Shown piece after piece: positions 8,499 through 17,534 of a DNA stretch of 35,626 bases. Source of the stretch: Prevotella pallens ATCC 700821. Lineage in GTDB: Bacteria > Bacteroidota > Bacteroidia > Bacteroidales > Bacteroidaceae. The position numbers were made by a program, and so were the translations under genes. Each line of letters begins with the position of its first letter. Position 1 is the first letter of the stretch. Where the stretch lies: assembly GCF_000220255.1 (NCBI RefSeq), contig NZ_GL982514.1, forward strand, positions 328,098-363,723. The letters are read 5' to 3'. The notes below the pieces were generated by a model. The model made no database searches and was not told where the DNA came from. It saw only the letters and a list, made by a program, of their open reading frames with translations.

Positions 8499-10327
8499 GA
8501 ATTTTGCATTTCTATTAGTTTGCCTCCTAATATTGTTAAAAACTCGTCTGAGAAAGACGTTATTCTACCAGCTCCTGGCAAGAATGTCATTTCGCTAAAG
8601 TAGACCTTGTTATGAAATTCGTAAAGATCAATTCTACAGAATGGTAGTGTCTTGCCCAACTGATGTACCACATGGCGCATCTTTTCCAGCGTTGTCGGAA
8701 CAGGAATGTCCAATGAGCCTTCATGTCTATTGATGAAGCCAATTTGTTTCTCCCATATGTTCGTATCATAGATAACGCTACGCTGAGTTTTATATGAATT
8801 GCTATCATATACAACCTGGCAATAATCAGCCTTTCCATAAAAAGCAAAGAACTTATAACAAATTACAGAACTTGAATAGTCTTTATCAGGTGCCAGATAT
8901 TCTTCTGCAAACACGCATGGTGATATTCCTTTATAGTGAGGTTCAGCTGTTGTGATTCCGAACTGTGCATTCAATTTTTTCTTATAGAAGCGCTTAATAA
9001 ACTCCATATCTAGTGACCATTTGTCTCTTACCACAATACAAGAGCCATTGTCATGATTACATTTTAAGACGAACTGCTCTGGGAGCGTGTCAAAGTCTAT
9101 TGCAGATACAGTTTTCCATTCTGCATATTTTTGACACAGTATATCCTCTAGATTTTGTTTCGCTATATAATCACGGACTGCAATCTTGTCAGCAAGCATT
9201 GTCCAACTTGATGTATCGGACTCTGTTAAAAGTCTAAAGAGCATCTTGTTGAAGTTAGAATAATTCTCTTCTGTTATGTCGATTCCAAATTTTTCTTTGT
9301 ACAGTATTTTAGCAAGACGGACAGGTGCAATATGACCAAGTATATTATTTCTGACAAATCTCCAGCCATCTTTAAATATCTTAATATGTGGGAAATATAA
9401 ATCCTGTTGAATACCAGCATTTATAAAGTTCATCCTTGCCTGTTCATAATTGCGTGACAGCATAAACTCAGCATCCAAACCTACACCTACTACATATCCG
9501 CATTCCATAGTACTTCTCCAATCCTGTAAGTAATTAGATAGCATAGGGGTATCAATACCATAAGCTTTGACTGTTTTTAAGAAGTTCTTTTCTGACAATC
9601 TACTAACAGGCATATTCTTTTTAGAACAAAAGTGCAGCACCTTAGCGTTGGCAAGGTATAAAGCACCGAATCTTATCTGGCAATTCCAACTTCCATTCAG
9701 CTCTTCAATTTTCACACAACATGGATCTAAGTTACTTTTTGAGAGTGCTGGTTCATCTATAAAAATTCCCTTTGATACAGACAATTGGTAATTTGAGTGC
9801 CATTGCTTATAAAACACATGAGCAGCTTCAGAGTCCTTTGCATACATAACTCCTCCGTTGAAGTATTGTGTTATCTTATCATGTTTATATTGTAGACCTG
9901 CATTCTGTTTCAAGAAATAGTCTCTCATCGGATGATGTTTGAACAAGCAATGCCCATCTAAGACGGCAGCAATATCAGCTGATTCCTGATCAATTTCTGC
10001 CAAAGACTGTATTACCATGGTATCACAATCCAAGTATAAGAAATCACCAAAGACAATTTCTCGTAATCTAGTCTTCATTAGTCTTGAGCGTTCAACTTTC
10101 GACACAGAAGGTTCGAAGTTCTCTACGATCGTCTTATTGACAATCGAAAATATCTGTTGTCGTAGTCCGTTTAAGGTAGCATACGTTCTATCGTCACATA
10201 CTAGATATATTGTAGAATTAGGCATGTGATGACGAGCCGACATGACTGAGATTAAACACTGTTCCCAAAATAGGTCGTTTTCGTCACTAGACAAAACATA
10301 TACTATTTTCGTATCCATTTCCTCCAT
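8465..10327 (-). CDS. GT8-like glycosyltransferase fused to a TupA-like ATP-grasp domain
   Basis: The N-terminal part (to about residue 270) resembles family 8 glycosyltransferases, with the metal-binding DCD of YLDCDTMV near residue 100, FNGGVMYA and a later HFCSKK. After a linker, about residues 340-615 match the TupA-like ATP-grasp family (teichuronopeptide biosynthesis): ADKIAVRDYI, LPEQFVLKCNHDNGS, YKFFAFYGKADYCQV, FCRIDLYEFHNKVYFSEMTF. TupA-like enzymes are thought to form amide bonds to build peptide-decorated polymers. A fusion could transfer a sugar and attach an amino acid to it. I chose the MEEMDTK start at 10327, which overlaps the GT2 gene by 25 bases; ATG at 10318 and 10360 are alternatives. 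Confidence 0.8.
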   Translation of the reverse strand: MEEMDTKIVYVLSSDENDLFWEQCLISVMSARHHMPNSTIYLVCDDRTYATLNGLRQQIFSIVNKTIVENFEPSVSKVERSRLMKTRLREIVFGDFLYLDCDTMVIQSLAEIDQESADIAAVLDGHCLFKHHPMRDYFLKQNAGLQYKHDKITQYFNGGVMYAKDSEAAHVFYKQWHSNYQLSVSKGIFIDEPALSKSNLDPCCVKIEELNGSWNCQIRFGALYLANAKVLHFCSKKNMPVSRLSEKNFLKTVKAYGIDTPMLSNYLQDWRSTMECGYVVGVGLDAEFMLSRNYEQARMNFINAGIQQDLYFPHIKIFKDGWRFVRNNILGHIAPVRLAKILYKEKFGIDITEENYSNFNKMLFRLLTESDTSSWTMLADKIAVRDYIAKQNLEDILCQKYAEWKTVSAIDFDTLPEQFVLKCNHDNGSCIVVRDKWSLDMEFIKRFYKKKLNAQFGITTAEPHYKGISPCVFAEEYLAPDKDYSSSVICYKFFAFYGKADYCQVVYDSNSYKTQRSVIYDTNIWEKQIGFINRHEGSLDIPVPTTLEKMRHVVHQLGKTLPFCRIDLYEFHNKVYFSEMTFLPGAGRITSFSDEFLTILGGKLIEMQNSWILKSKKIQM

Positions 10328-11295
10328 TCTGATAATCGTCCACTCGTTGAGCAAATCCAATTGTGTTCATCTGAATTCCAAAAACCTTCAAAGACACTTG
10401 TATTCATTGTTTCAACATTTCTGTCGAATACATCAAATTCTTCTTTGGATAGGCCATGCAAATTCTGTCTATATTTTCTTAATACACGCTCATAATATTC
10501 GCCAAGGAACTCACAAAGAGGTTTTGGCATTTGAACTGTAGTCATGAACTCAATAGAATCCACACAGAACTTAATAGTATCTGAATATTTCTTGCCATTT
10601 TGTTTGCCACGCATATCCGAATTTGGAGTTTGAACATAGATGTAGCCTACAACAGGCATATACACGAAGCTCTTGGCATAATAAATACATTTCAAGGTAT
10701 GTACCACGTCCTCCCAATATACGTGTTCCTCATAAAAGAGATTATTCTGAATTAGGAAGTCTTTCCTGAACCATTTAGACCATGTCGCTCTTATTCTGTT
10801 TTCGTAATGAACTGATGCTTCATAGGTAAGATATTCCAAACCAGACATTGGACCTACAGTTTTTTCGAACCATGCTTCACCATGTTTATTACCATCCAAG
10901 CTCTCAGCTAGCGCATTAAATTGAAATACGTCCAATTCCGTTTCCCAAACTGCATTGAAAACAACATCTAGGATATTCTCTTCCAAATAATCATCAACGT
11001 CTACAAACCACAAATATTTACCTTGTGCAGCATGAATACCGGTGTTTCGTGCAGCTCCTTGCTGTTTATTAGATTCGTGTCGAATTATTTGCATGTTGCT
11101 TATATCATGCGATTGCTTATACTTTGTTGCTACAGCATAAGTGTTATCCTTGGAACAGTCATCGACAACGATAATTTCAAATAGCTTACCATTACATTTC
11201 TGATAAGCCTTTTGATGGACTATGGAATCTATGCAATGCTCTAAATACTGCTCAGCATTGAATGCAGGAATAACAATTGATAAGAATATCTCCAT
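10303..11295 (-). CDS. Glycosyltransferase family 2
   Basis: The 330-residue protein starts FLSIVIPAFNAEQYLEHCI, then IIVVDDCSKDNT, then GAARNTGIHAAQGKYLWFVDVDDYL, with the DVDD metal and donor site near residue 98, and an acceptor-side VYWEDVVHTLK. This is the usual A-fold GT2 pattern of enzymes that build surface glycans. It has no membrane segment. It follows the GT28-like gene with a four-base gap and overlaps the GT8/TupA gene. Donor and acceptor cannot be told from the sequence. Confidence 0.88.
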   Translation of the reverse strand: MEIFLSIVIPAFNAEQYLEHCIDSIVHQKAYQKCNGKLFEIIVVDDCSKDNTYAVATKYKQSHDISNMQIIRHESNKQQGAARNTGIHAAQGKYLWFVDVDDYLEENILDVVFNAVWETELDVFQFNALAESLDGNKHGEAWFEKTVGPMSGLEYLTYEASVHYENRIRATWSKWFRKDFLIQNNLFYEEHVYWEDVVHTLKCIYYAKSFVYMPVVGYIYVQTPNSDMRGKQNGKKYSDTIKFCVDSIEFMTTVQMPKPLCEFLGEYYERVLRKYRQNLHGLSKEEFDVFDRNVETMNTSVFEGFWNSDEHNWICSTSGRLSEWRKWIRK

Positions 11296-11299
11296 CGTA

Positions 11300-12346
11300 C
11301 TACATACTTAAGATTTTACGAATAGCAGTATCATTTCCTGGTATGAATGTCCTTTGGGCATATGAAGTATCCACCAGTTTTTTACACAAAGCAACAAACT
11401 CTACCAAATCAATGTTAGTTGGAATTGCCTTTATATTATCAGAATTTATAGCCTTCAAATTCAGAGTTTGTTCTTTGCGTCGATAATCATCTCCAGTAAT
11501 GACAGAAATGGCTGGTATACCAAGAAAAGCCAATTCACTTAACGTGTTTCGACCGGAACGTGTTATAATTAAACATGCATCGTTGTAATAGTCAGAGGCA
11601 TTAAGAACATGTGAATGCAGCACAACATTATTAGGAGTGTAGTTTTCGTTTATGGCATCATAAATATTTGAACTTGAACATATAATATGCATGGTGTAAT
11701 CAGGCATCAAAACAGCAGCCTGCTGGCATAACTCAGCCAAGGCAATAGTAGATGCTGCAAATTGATGTCCAACATTTACAGTTCCTCCTCCCAAAACACA
11801 ATATATATTTTTGGAGGTTTTATGATAAACACTCATAATCTCTGGTCTTAATATAGTATTTGTAGAAACAAAATCTCTGTAAGTGCCGTTGTCTGTAATT
11901 TTTCGAAGACCATGAACTATAGCCAAATCAGCACAAGCATACAACGTATTGAAATAGTCCATAGACTCTTTGTCATTCTCGTCATTTCGAACATCTGCAG
12001 GATTTAACAAAACCGCAATTTTAATATTTGGATGCGAGATTCTTAATGAGTGAGTAAGCAAAGGTTCACCATCAATAAGCACAACGTCTGGGTTAAATGT
12101 CCTTATAGTTTGGTGAATATATTGTCCCATTTTGTTTGTTGGCAACAAACCGATTGAGCAATAATCCATTGGAATTGCTTCTCTAATGTCTTCAAATTCG
12201 TGAGACTCCAAATATCTGTTACCCTGCAGATAACTAATACATTTTATTTCACAATCATATTTATCACGTAAAGTCTCCAACAGAGCTACACCTGAAACAA
12301 CGCGTCCAAGCCCAGGGAAGCCTCTAAATATTCCAAGTATTTTCAT
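11300..12346 (-). CDS. MurG/GT28-like glycosyltransferase
   Basis: The 348-residue GT-B fold protein has an N-terminal Rossmann strand with GLGRVVSGVALLE, a central VLIDGEPLL, YCVLGGGTVNVG at the start of the second domain, and the C-terminal donor-binding signature ITRSGRNTLSELAFLGIPAI, as in MurG and other GT28 enzymes. It is cytosolic, without a membrane anchor. ATGA overlap with the upstream GT4/NodB gene shows translational coupling. The donor is unknown; the operon context suggests a UDP-sugar. Confidence 0.75.
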   Translation of the reverse strand: MKILGIFRGFPGLGRVVSGVALLETLRDKYDCEIKCISYLQGNRYLESHEFEDIREAIPMDYCSIGLLPTNKMGQYIHQTIRTFNPDVVLIDGEPLLTHSLRISHPNIKIAVLLNPADVRNDENDKESMDYFNTLYACADLAIVHGLRKITDNGTYRDFVSTNTILRPEIMSVYHKTSKNIYCVLGGGTVNVGHQFAASTIALAELCQQAAVLMPDYTMHIICSSSNIYDAINENYTPNNVVLHSHVLNASDYYNDACLIITRSGRNTLSELAFLGIPAISVITGDDYRRKEQTLNLKAINSDNIKAIPTNIDLVEFVALCKKLVDTSYAQRTFIPGNDTAIRKILSM

Positions 12347-14094
12347 GAGAGTTGAATTATCTGATTAATTTCTGATATGTAGTATCTATGAATGGATAAA
12401 GAGTCCACGGGAAGGTATACACCTCCTTGTCTTAACAAGAAAGCATACTGGTAATATTCACTTACTTTTCCGAGTATATACTCGCTATAATCTCCATATG
12501 GATATGCATATGATTTAATCGGTCCAAAAATAATTTCTAATCTTCTCTTTGATTCCTCAAGTTCGAACACGATTTCATCATCATTCAGTCTAAGCAATGA
12601 GCGATGAGTGACGCCATGAGAACCAATTTCCCAACCATTTTGTTGAAGTTCCAGAAGGCCATCCACATCAAGGTGCATTCTTAATTTTTTATCTTTGAAA
12701 TTCCATTTGTTTGTGTCACCCATATAGTCAGAGCATACGAACACTGTTGCTGAAAAACCATAACGATTCATTATTGGCAACGCATTATCAAGCAATCCGA
12801 CATATCCATCATCAAAAGTACAGACTATACAATTTTTTCTTTTGTAAGCTGGCCTATTCATATAATCATTCATAGAACAAAGTATGTATCCTCTACTATG
12901 TACTTGCTCTACAAAACTTTCAAATACAGATATTGGAGTTGTTATATTGTCATGGCTAACTCCGTCAACATCATGCAGTGAGAGAGAAATGATGCCGTCA
13001 GGCTTCGTTACAGCTACATGATTATCGTTATTAAGCTGAGATTCCCACAAATGTTTAATCACCTCTTCTGTTGTTGATGTGAAGAAAGCAGAATAGAAGC
13101 TTTCATACTTATCCAACGAGTCATCGTCAGTAATCATGTTGTATAGCTGAGCTGCCATCTTAGACGGTTCATAGCTGGAGAATATCATTTCAGGATAAAG
13201 TTTGTTGGCCATTTCTGCCACATAACCAGTATTTGTCAAAAGAACCGGTATTCCAAGAGACATGCTATCTATCACAGAATTACCCATTCCTTCACAAATT
13301 GAACCCTGGATATAATAGTCCCACCTACCCTGTACTCTTTTGAAATCTTCTCTCTCCATGCGCCCCGTGAAGGATACCATATCTGAAATCTGCATTTCAT
13401 CTGCAAGATTTTGATATTGTTCCAGAACGTCATCATCAATCTGTCCTACACATTCCAAAGTAATATCTTGATTATATGTTTGTGCATAAGATGCAACCAT
13501 TCTCATCAGAAGACTGATTCCTTTCTTCTCATTCAGATGGAATGCTCCACATCCAATATGAATGTTATTCTTATTGGGGGTCTTTATTTGCTTTGAGATA
13601 CGTTCTGTATAATTAGGAATGACAACAATGTTTGTTCTATTAGGCGCGACAAGTTTTATGTTATCAGCAATTTCTCGTGACAAAGCAAACACCTTATCGC
13701 ACTTCTCCAAGGCATATTTGTTGTAGTGGAAATTTTCAAAATTCCACTTACATAGGTTTGCATCAGACCCACGAAACATCAGCCAATACCCGCATCTGTT
13801 TTTTTGCGCAAGAAGCGCGGTAAAATAGCCATTGTATCCTCCTCCGAAACCTATCAGCAAGTTTCCTTCAGGTATTGTTTCTACACATCTCTTTAACAAA
13901 GATTCCTTTACTATATCAAATCCGAGATGGTTATTGTAACCGCCGTGGATAACATCTGTTTCACATATACTTGAACGACAAACTTTAACACTATGTCCCA
14001 TACTTTGAAGTAAGCATTCCAGTTGGTGACAACTATATGAAAGGCCACCACCTGAACCTGTTGAATATTCGTTAGTTATTATAGTTATATTCAT
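12343..14094 (-). CDS. GT4 glycosyltransferase fused to a NodB polysaccharide deacetylase
   Basis: Residues about 1-345 form a GT4-type GT-B enzyme: an N-terminal GGGLSYSCHQLE, a mid-region FRGSDANLCKW, and SICEGMGNSVIDSMSLGIPVL, which carries the donor-binding glutamate. Residues about 365-580 form a NodB-type deacetylase: TFDDG at 426-430, the metal pair in HGVTH at 493-497, and YPYGDY at about 531. The domains probably act in turn, adding an N-acetylated sugar and then removing the acetyl group to free an amine. No signal peptide is present, so the deacetylase would work in the cytosol, unlike most polysaccharide deacetylases. It overlaps both neighbours by four bases. Confidence 0.85.
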   Translation of the reverse strand: MNITIITNEYSTGSGGGLSYSCHQLECLLQSMGHSVKVCRSSICETDVIHGGYNNHLGFDIVKESLLKRCVETIPEGNLLIGFGGGYNGYFTALLAQKNRCGYWLMFRGSDANLCKWNFENFHYNKYALEKCDKVFALSREIADNIKLVAPNRTNIVVIPNYTERISKQIKTPNKNNIHIGCGAFHLNEKKGISLLMRMVASYAQTYNQDITLECVGQIDDDVLEQYQNLADEMQISDMVSFTGRMEREDFKRVQGRWDYYIQGSICEGMGNSVIDSMSLGIPVLLTNTGYVAEMANKLYPEMIFSSYEPSKMAAQLYNMITDDDSLDKYESFYSAFFTSTTEEVIKHLWESQLNNDNHVAVTKPDGIISLSLHDVDGVSHDNITTPISVFESFVEQVHSRGYILCSMNDYMNRPAYKRKNCIVCTFDDGYVGLLDNALPIMNRYGFSATVFVCSDYMGDTNKWNFKDKKLRMHLDVDGLLELQQNGWEIGSHGVTHRSLLRLNDDEIVFELEESKRRLEIIFGPIKSYAYPYGDYSEYILGKVSEYYQYAFLLRQGGVYLPVDSLSIHRYYISEINQIIQLS

Positions 14095-14726
14095 TGCTTC
14101 TTTCTTATGATATATAATCGTTTTGTTCGTTTATTTTGAGGATAGCGATATGTCTCCCATGAACCAATGTCCGCATTGGGGAACAAACGTTCAATATCCT
14201 TTGAGTCAAGTCGTATTTGACAAGGGAAATTCTCGTCCTCTATAGTATAGGATGAATCGATAACTTCCAATATAAATAGAGCAGGAGTTCCTGCAATGTC
14301 GTAAAAGCCTTGCAGCTTGCGCAAATACTCTTCTTTAGTCTTTACACCATCGTCATATGCGCAATTCACTAAAACGAGTATGTCTGAAACAATAGGCGAT
14401 TGAGGAAACTCTGCGGACACTATAATTTCATTCCGAGAAAACAAAGTGGCTATTTTTTCTTTTGCAACCTCGGCCATGTCAGTATCCCTTTCAAAAGCCT
14501 TTATATTTTTGAAACCCAAATGACAAAAAATGCTTGTTACATCACCTTGGCCACAACCTATTTCTACAACTCTTTGCTCTCTGTTTTCATAACGTAAAAT
14601 CTCAAACACTTTCTGCCAATATATAGGAAAGGTAGGCTCACAGAACTGTTTGCTCCATGAACGTTGATACTTTTCCTTGATATTGTAGGAGTTGTAATTG
14701 ACTAACAACTCGTGAAGTTCTTCCAT
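14091..14726 (-). CDS. Class I SAM-dependent methyltransferase
   Basis: The 211-residue protein carries the SAM-binding motif I VVEIGCGQGDVTSIF and an acidic end of strand 2 (AFERDTDMAEVA), then a DILVLVNCAYDDG block at motif IV. The family cannot be narrowed further; the target may be a sugar hydroxyl, a carboxylate or an amine. It overlaps the radical-SAM gene upstream by 25 bases and the GT4/NodB gene downstream by four. Confidence 0.8.
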   Translation of the reverse strand: MEELHELLVNYNSYNIKEKYQRSWSKQFCEPTFPIYWQKVFEILRYENREQRVVEIGCGQGDVTSIFCHLGFKNIKAFERDTDMAEVAKEKIATLFSRNEIIVSAEFPQSPIVSDILVLVNCAYDDGVKTKEEYLRKLQGFYDIAGTPALFILEVIDSSYTIEDENFPCQIRLDSKDIERLFPNADIGSWETYRYPQNKRTKRLYIIRKKQ

Positions 14727-15586
14727 ATATCGTTAAGCTGGTTTATAATCTGTTCACTATCTTTTTGGATATCTATCGGGTAAGTTTCATCCTTCATGAT
14801 GCACGGCTGAGCCACAAGGTCTGGATGAATTCTTATCTCACTAAAGTTTTTGCAAGTATCAATATCCTTGTAAAAGCAAGGGGAATCAATATACAATATA
14901 GTGGTTTCCTTGTCACCATTCTTGATGCGCCATCTGATAGCACCAGTCCCTTTGTTTTTCTTCTCTATACAATACTTTTCTAATAATGGGAACACGAATT
15001 CTTTATATGTACATCTGTCTTCACCTCCAATCTGAGGAAGCAGTTTTAAAGGAAGGTCATGTTGCAAAGCGAAATCAATCATATCTTCAACGTCCGTCTT
15101 GTTGGAAGTTGTTTGTATGACTGTGTTAAGCCCAATCTCAATTCCAGCCGAATGCACTTGCGAAACTTTATTAACAATAGTATCCAAGCACCCATTACCA
15201 GTACTTCTTCCAAAGGATATTGGATTTACATAAGGGAATTGAATGTTAAATTTCACACGTGTGTTGCTTAACTGTTTAATCTGTTCTGGAGAAATCAGGG
15301 AAAGATTCGTTGCGCAGCTGATGTCACAATCAAGATGCTGATCAGCATACATAATCATGTCAACAAGTCTTTTGTGAAGGAAAGGTTCACCGCCACTAAT
15401 GTTAAGTTCTTCAATATTCTGTGTAGACAACACATCAATAATGCGGCAAAAGTCTTCATACCTTATTACTTTGGCTTTTGATGTTTTCGCCTGCCCCTCG
15501 TTATGACAAAACGGACATCTATAATTGCATCCATCTGTCACTAGGACTCTAATTTTATTCCACAATAAAGTCTCCATATTATGCAA
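14702..15586 (-). CDS. Radical SAM protein, MoaA-like core
   Basis: The 294-residue protein has the cluster motif CNYRCPFC (cysteines 20, 24 and 27) followed by HNEG, and the SAM-binding ISGGEPFLH. This N-terminal pattern resembles MoaA-like proteins. The C-terminal part has further cysteines (CFYKDIDTC and later QPCIM), possibly an auxiliary cluster, but it lacks the full MoaA C-terminus and the length, so a molybdopterin role is unlikely. It overlaps the preceding gene by eight bases. Substrate unknown; a sugar, nucleotide-sugar or peptide is suggested by context. Confidence 0.8.
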   Translation of the reverse strand: MHNMETLLWNKIRVLVTDGCNYRCPFCHNEGQAKTSKAKVIRYEDFCRIIDVLSTQNIEELNISGGEPFLHKRLVDMIMYADQHLDCDISCATNLSLISPEQIKQLSNTRVKFNIQFPYVNPISFGRSTGNGCLDTIVNKVSQVHSAGIEIGLNTVIQTTSNKTDVEDMIDFALQHDLPLKLLPQIGGEDRCTYKEFVFPLLEKYCIEKKNKGTGAIRWRIKNGDKETTILYIDSPCFYKDIDTCKNFSEIRIHPDLVAQPCIMKDETYPIDIQKDSEQIINQLNDIWKNFTSC

Positions 15587-16694
15587 GAATTATTTTAGCA
15601 TTATAATATAGCTCCAGTTCATGAATTTTTTCGCCTAACAGATCACAACCGTCAGCATTATACATCTCATTTGGCAGAATCATCACATCATTTTTTTCTG
15701 GATTAAACTGCTTGCGAATATCTTTGTGATTGAGCAAGCCTGAAACAGAAACAGATCCACCATACAAATGGTTTTCTATCAAGTTTGTTTTCACGTTTGG
15801 TACATCCCTGAAAGCGTTTGTAAAGTAATCATAACCCGATAATGGACAGATGAGATTTACGAATGTGCCTTCGGGAAGGCTCTTGATAATCTCCTTTTGT
15901 TTCTCAATTCGCTCATCAGCATCTATAAAATATTCATTGTTCCCACCCCTGAACACATCTTTAAGAATAGGCACAGTAAATATTACATCGGGATAGTTAT
16001 TCTTGACCCAAGTTATACACTCTTCGTATGTATCAATACAGGCTTGAGACAACTTCTTCAATCTAGGTTGAGACGTTGCTGTATGTTCCATTCTACGAAC
16101 AAGAATCTGTCTGACTTTCTTGTTTACTCCTAGTCTATAAAGCAGTTCAAGGTCTCTCTTAATGTCATCAAGATTTCCTGTAAACATCAAAGTGCACTTA
16201 TTCAATGGCGCATGCTCAAGTAAATACATAGTCCTCTCACGTGCAGAACGTGGAATAATTGCCTCACGTTGTTCTTGCATAGTGATGAGAGACAGGTCTA
16301 TACCATAATTGGGTATTGATTTCAGAAAATCAATTTTATCTTCTTTTATATATGCCCCAGTAGTTACAGTGGTTATTTTCTTGGTGGGAAAATAGTCTGC
16401 TGCAATTTTGATGAAGTCATAGATGTCTGGATGCAAAAAAGGGTCTGTGTGTGGGGCGACAAGTACACCTGCACCCAGTCTAACATAGTTTACATTTGGG
16501 TTGATATACTCAAATCCTTTTACCAAGTCTTCTTTTTCAATAGCTGGTATTTTGGGATAATGACCCAAATACGAATCTGTATGAACTTTACAAAAAACAC
16601 AACCTATGCCACAGTACTTACTTAAAATGGGGATATTACCGAACGTAGCTATTTCCATTCTGAATGCATCGAATTGTTCTCTATTTAGTACCAT
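15579..16694 (-). CDS. Radical SAM protein with DUF512-like C-terminus
   Basis: The 371-residue protein has CGIGCVFC (cysteines 28, 32 and 35). The usual GGE motif is replaced by RLGAGVLVAPHTDP. The C-terminal segment SVSVSGLLNHKDI and ILPNEMYNADGCDLLGEK resembles the DUF512 domain of Fe-S oxidoreductases of unknown function. Two charged arginine-rich segments (REAIIPRSARERTMYL and ILVRRMEHT) may bind an acidic substrate. It is nine bases downstream of the stop of its upstream neighbour and overlaps the next gene by eight. Confidence 0.75.
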   Translation of the reverse strand: MVLNREQFDAFRMEIATFGNIPILSKYCGIGCVFCKVHTDSYLGHYPKIPAIEKEDLVKGFEYINPNVNYVRLGAGVLVAPHTDPFLHPDIYDFIKIAADYFPTKKITTVTTGAYIKEDKIDFLKSIPNYGIDLSLITMQEQREAIIPRSARERTMYLLEHAPLNKCTLMFTGNLDDIKRDLELLYRLGVNKKVRQILVRRMEHTATSQPRLKKLSQACIDTYEECITWVKNNYPDVIFTVPILKDVFRGGNNEYFIDADERIEKQKEIIKSLPEGTFVNLICPLSGYDYFTNAFRDVPNVKTNLIENHLYGGSVSVSGLLNHKDIRKQFNPEKNDVMILPNEMYNADGCDLLGEKIHELELYYNAKIILA

Positions 16695-16703
16695 AAATGT
16701 ATT

Positions 16704-17534
16704 TTATTTCTTATTTATATTCTGAATCCAGCTAACGTCAGGCTCTTTGAATTGCAGACTGTTCTGTGCAATAATATCTTTCCATGAGTTCCCGATATAA
16801 GACCATCGATTATAGTCTGGATTCTCTTGCGTCATACTCTTGTAAGTATTGATGGCAGAAACACAAATTTCACACACATCGTGATTAAAGGCCCCATCAA
16901 AGAAATCTGATAGATTAGTTGGTAGATGATGCATGAACCTTCTGTGATTGTTCATCGACACATACATTGCAGGAAAACATGCTGCAGTATATGCAAATCC
17001 GAAAACGGAGTAATGGATTCCGCACACTTCCACGCGATTGCATATAGTGGCCTTTTCATTAAAATCCTTTGGACATATAGTAATGTTTCGATGCTTTATA
17101 TTCTTTATCTTTAAGACTTCTTCTGCTGTTAATACATTGCCTTTCTCATGAATTGTATCTCCAATGCATACAGGAGAATAAACCACATAAGGCTTAGCCG
17201 TAATTGACGGCTGTATTGTACCGTTAGATACGATGTTGATCAGTTCTATATAGCCAATTTCTTTGAGTTCCTCAAATGTAAGAACCGCATAATCTATAAT
17301 GTCAGACAACAAAGGTTCACCTCCAAGAATACGGATCATTTTGACCAGGCCAGGTTGGTGTCGTTTAATCTCCTGACATAGAAAATCTATATGTACCTTT
17401 TCCATGTCAATATGTGAGCGTGTTACCCCATATAGCTTTTCTGCATTGCAAAGTCGATTGCAATGTCTGCATGCGAGGTTACACCGATGTGTGATATCAA
17501 CTTCTACTATGATTCCTTTGAGTTCTGACTTCAT
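16704..17534 (-). CDS. Radical SAM protein
   Basis: The 276-residue protein has CNLACRHC (cysteines 18, 22 and 25) followed by NRLC, then ILGGEPLLS as the SAM-contacting GGE motif. A cluster of later cysteines (ICPKDF, ICNRVEVCG, AACFP, and VCEICVSA) may bind an auxiliary cluster. The C-terminal part is not a recognisable SPASM domain by eye. From memory, related genes accompany glycan loci in anaerobes. It starts four bases inside the end of the upstream radical-SAM gene. Confidence 0.78.
   Translation of the reverse strand: MKSELKGIIVEVDITHRCNLACRHCNRLCNAEKLYGVTRSHIDMEKVHIDFLCQEIKRHQPGLVKMIRILGGEPLLSDIIDYAVLTFEELKEIGYIELINIVSNGTIQPSITAKPYVVYSPVCIGDTIHEKGNVLTAEEVLKIKNIKHRNITICPKDFNEKATICNRVEVCGIHYSVFGFAYTAACFPAMYVSMNNHRRFMHHLPTNLSDFFDGAFNHDVCEICVSAINTYKSMTQENPDYNRWSYIGNSWKDIIAQNSLQFKEPDVSWIQNINKK

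Noticed and set aside
14702..15586. MoaA (molybdopterin) assignment for the radical-SAM gene
   Set aside because: The N-terminal motif is similar but the length and C-terminal cysteines differ, and no other molybdopterin gene is near.
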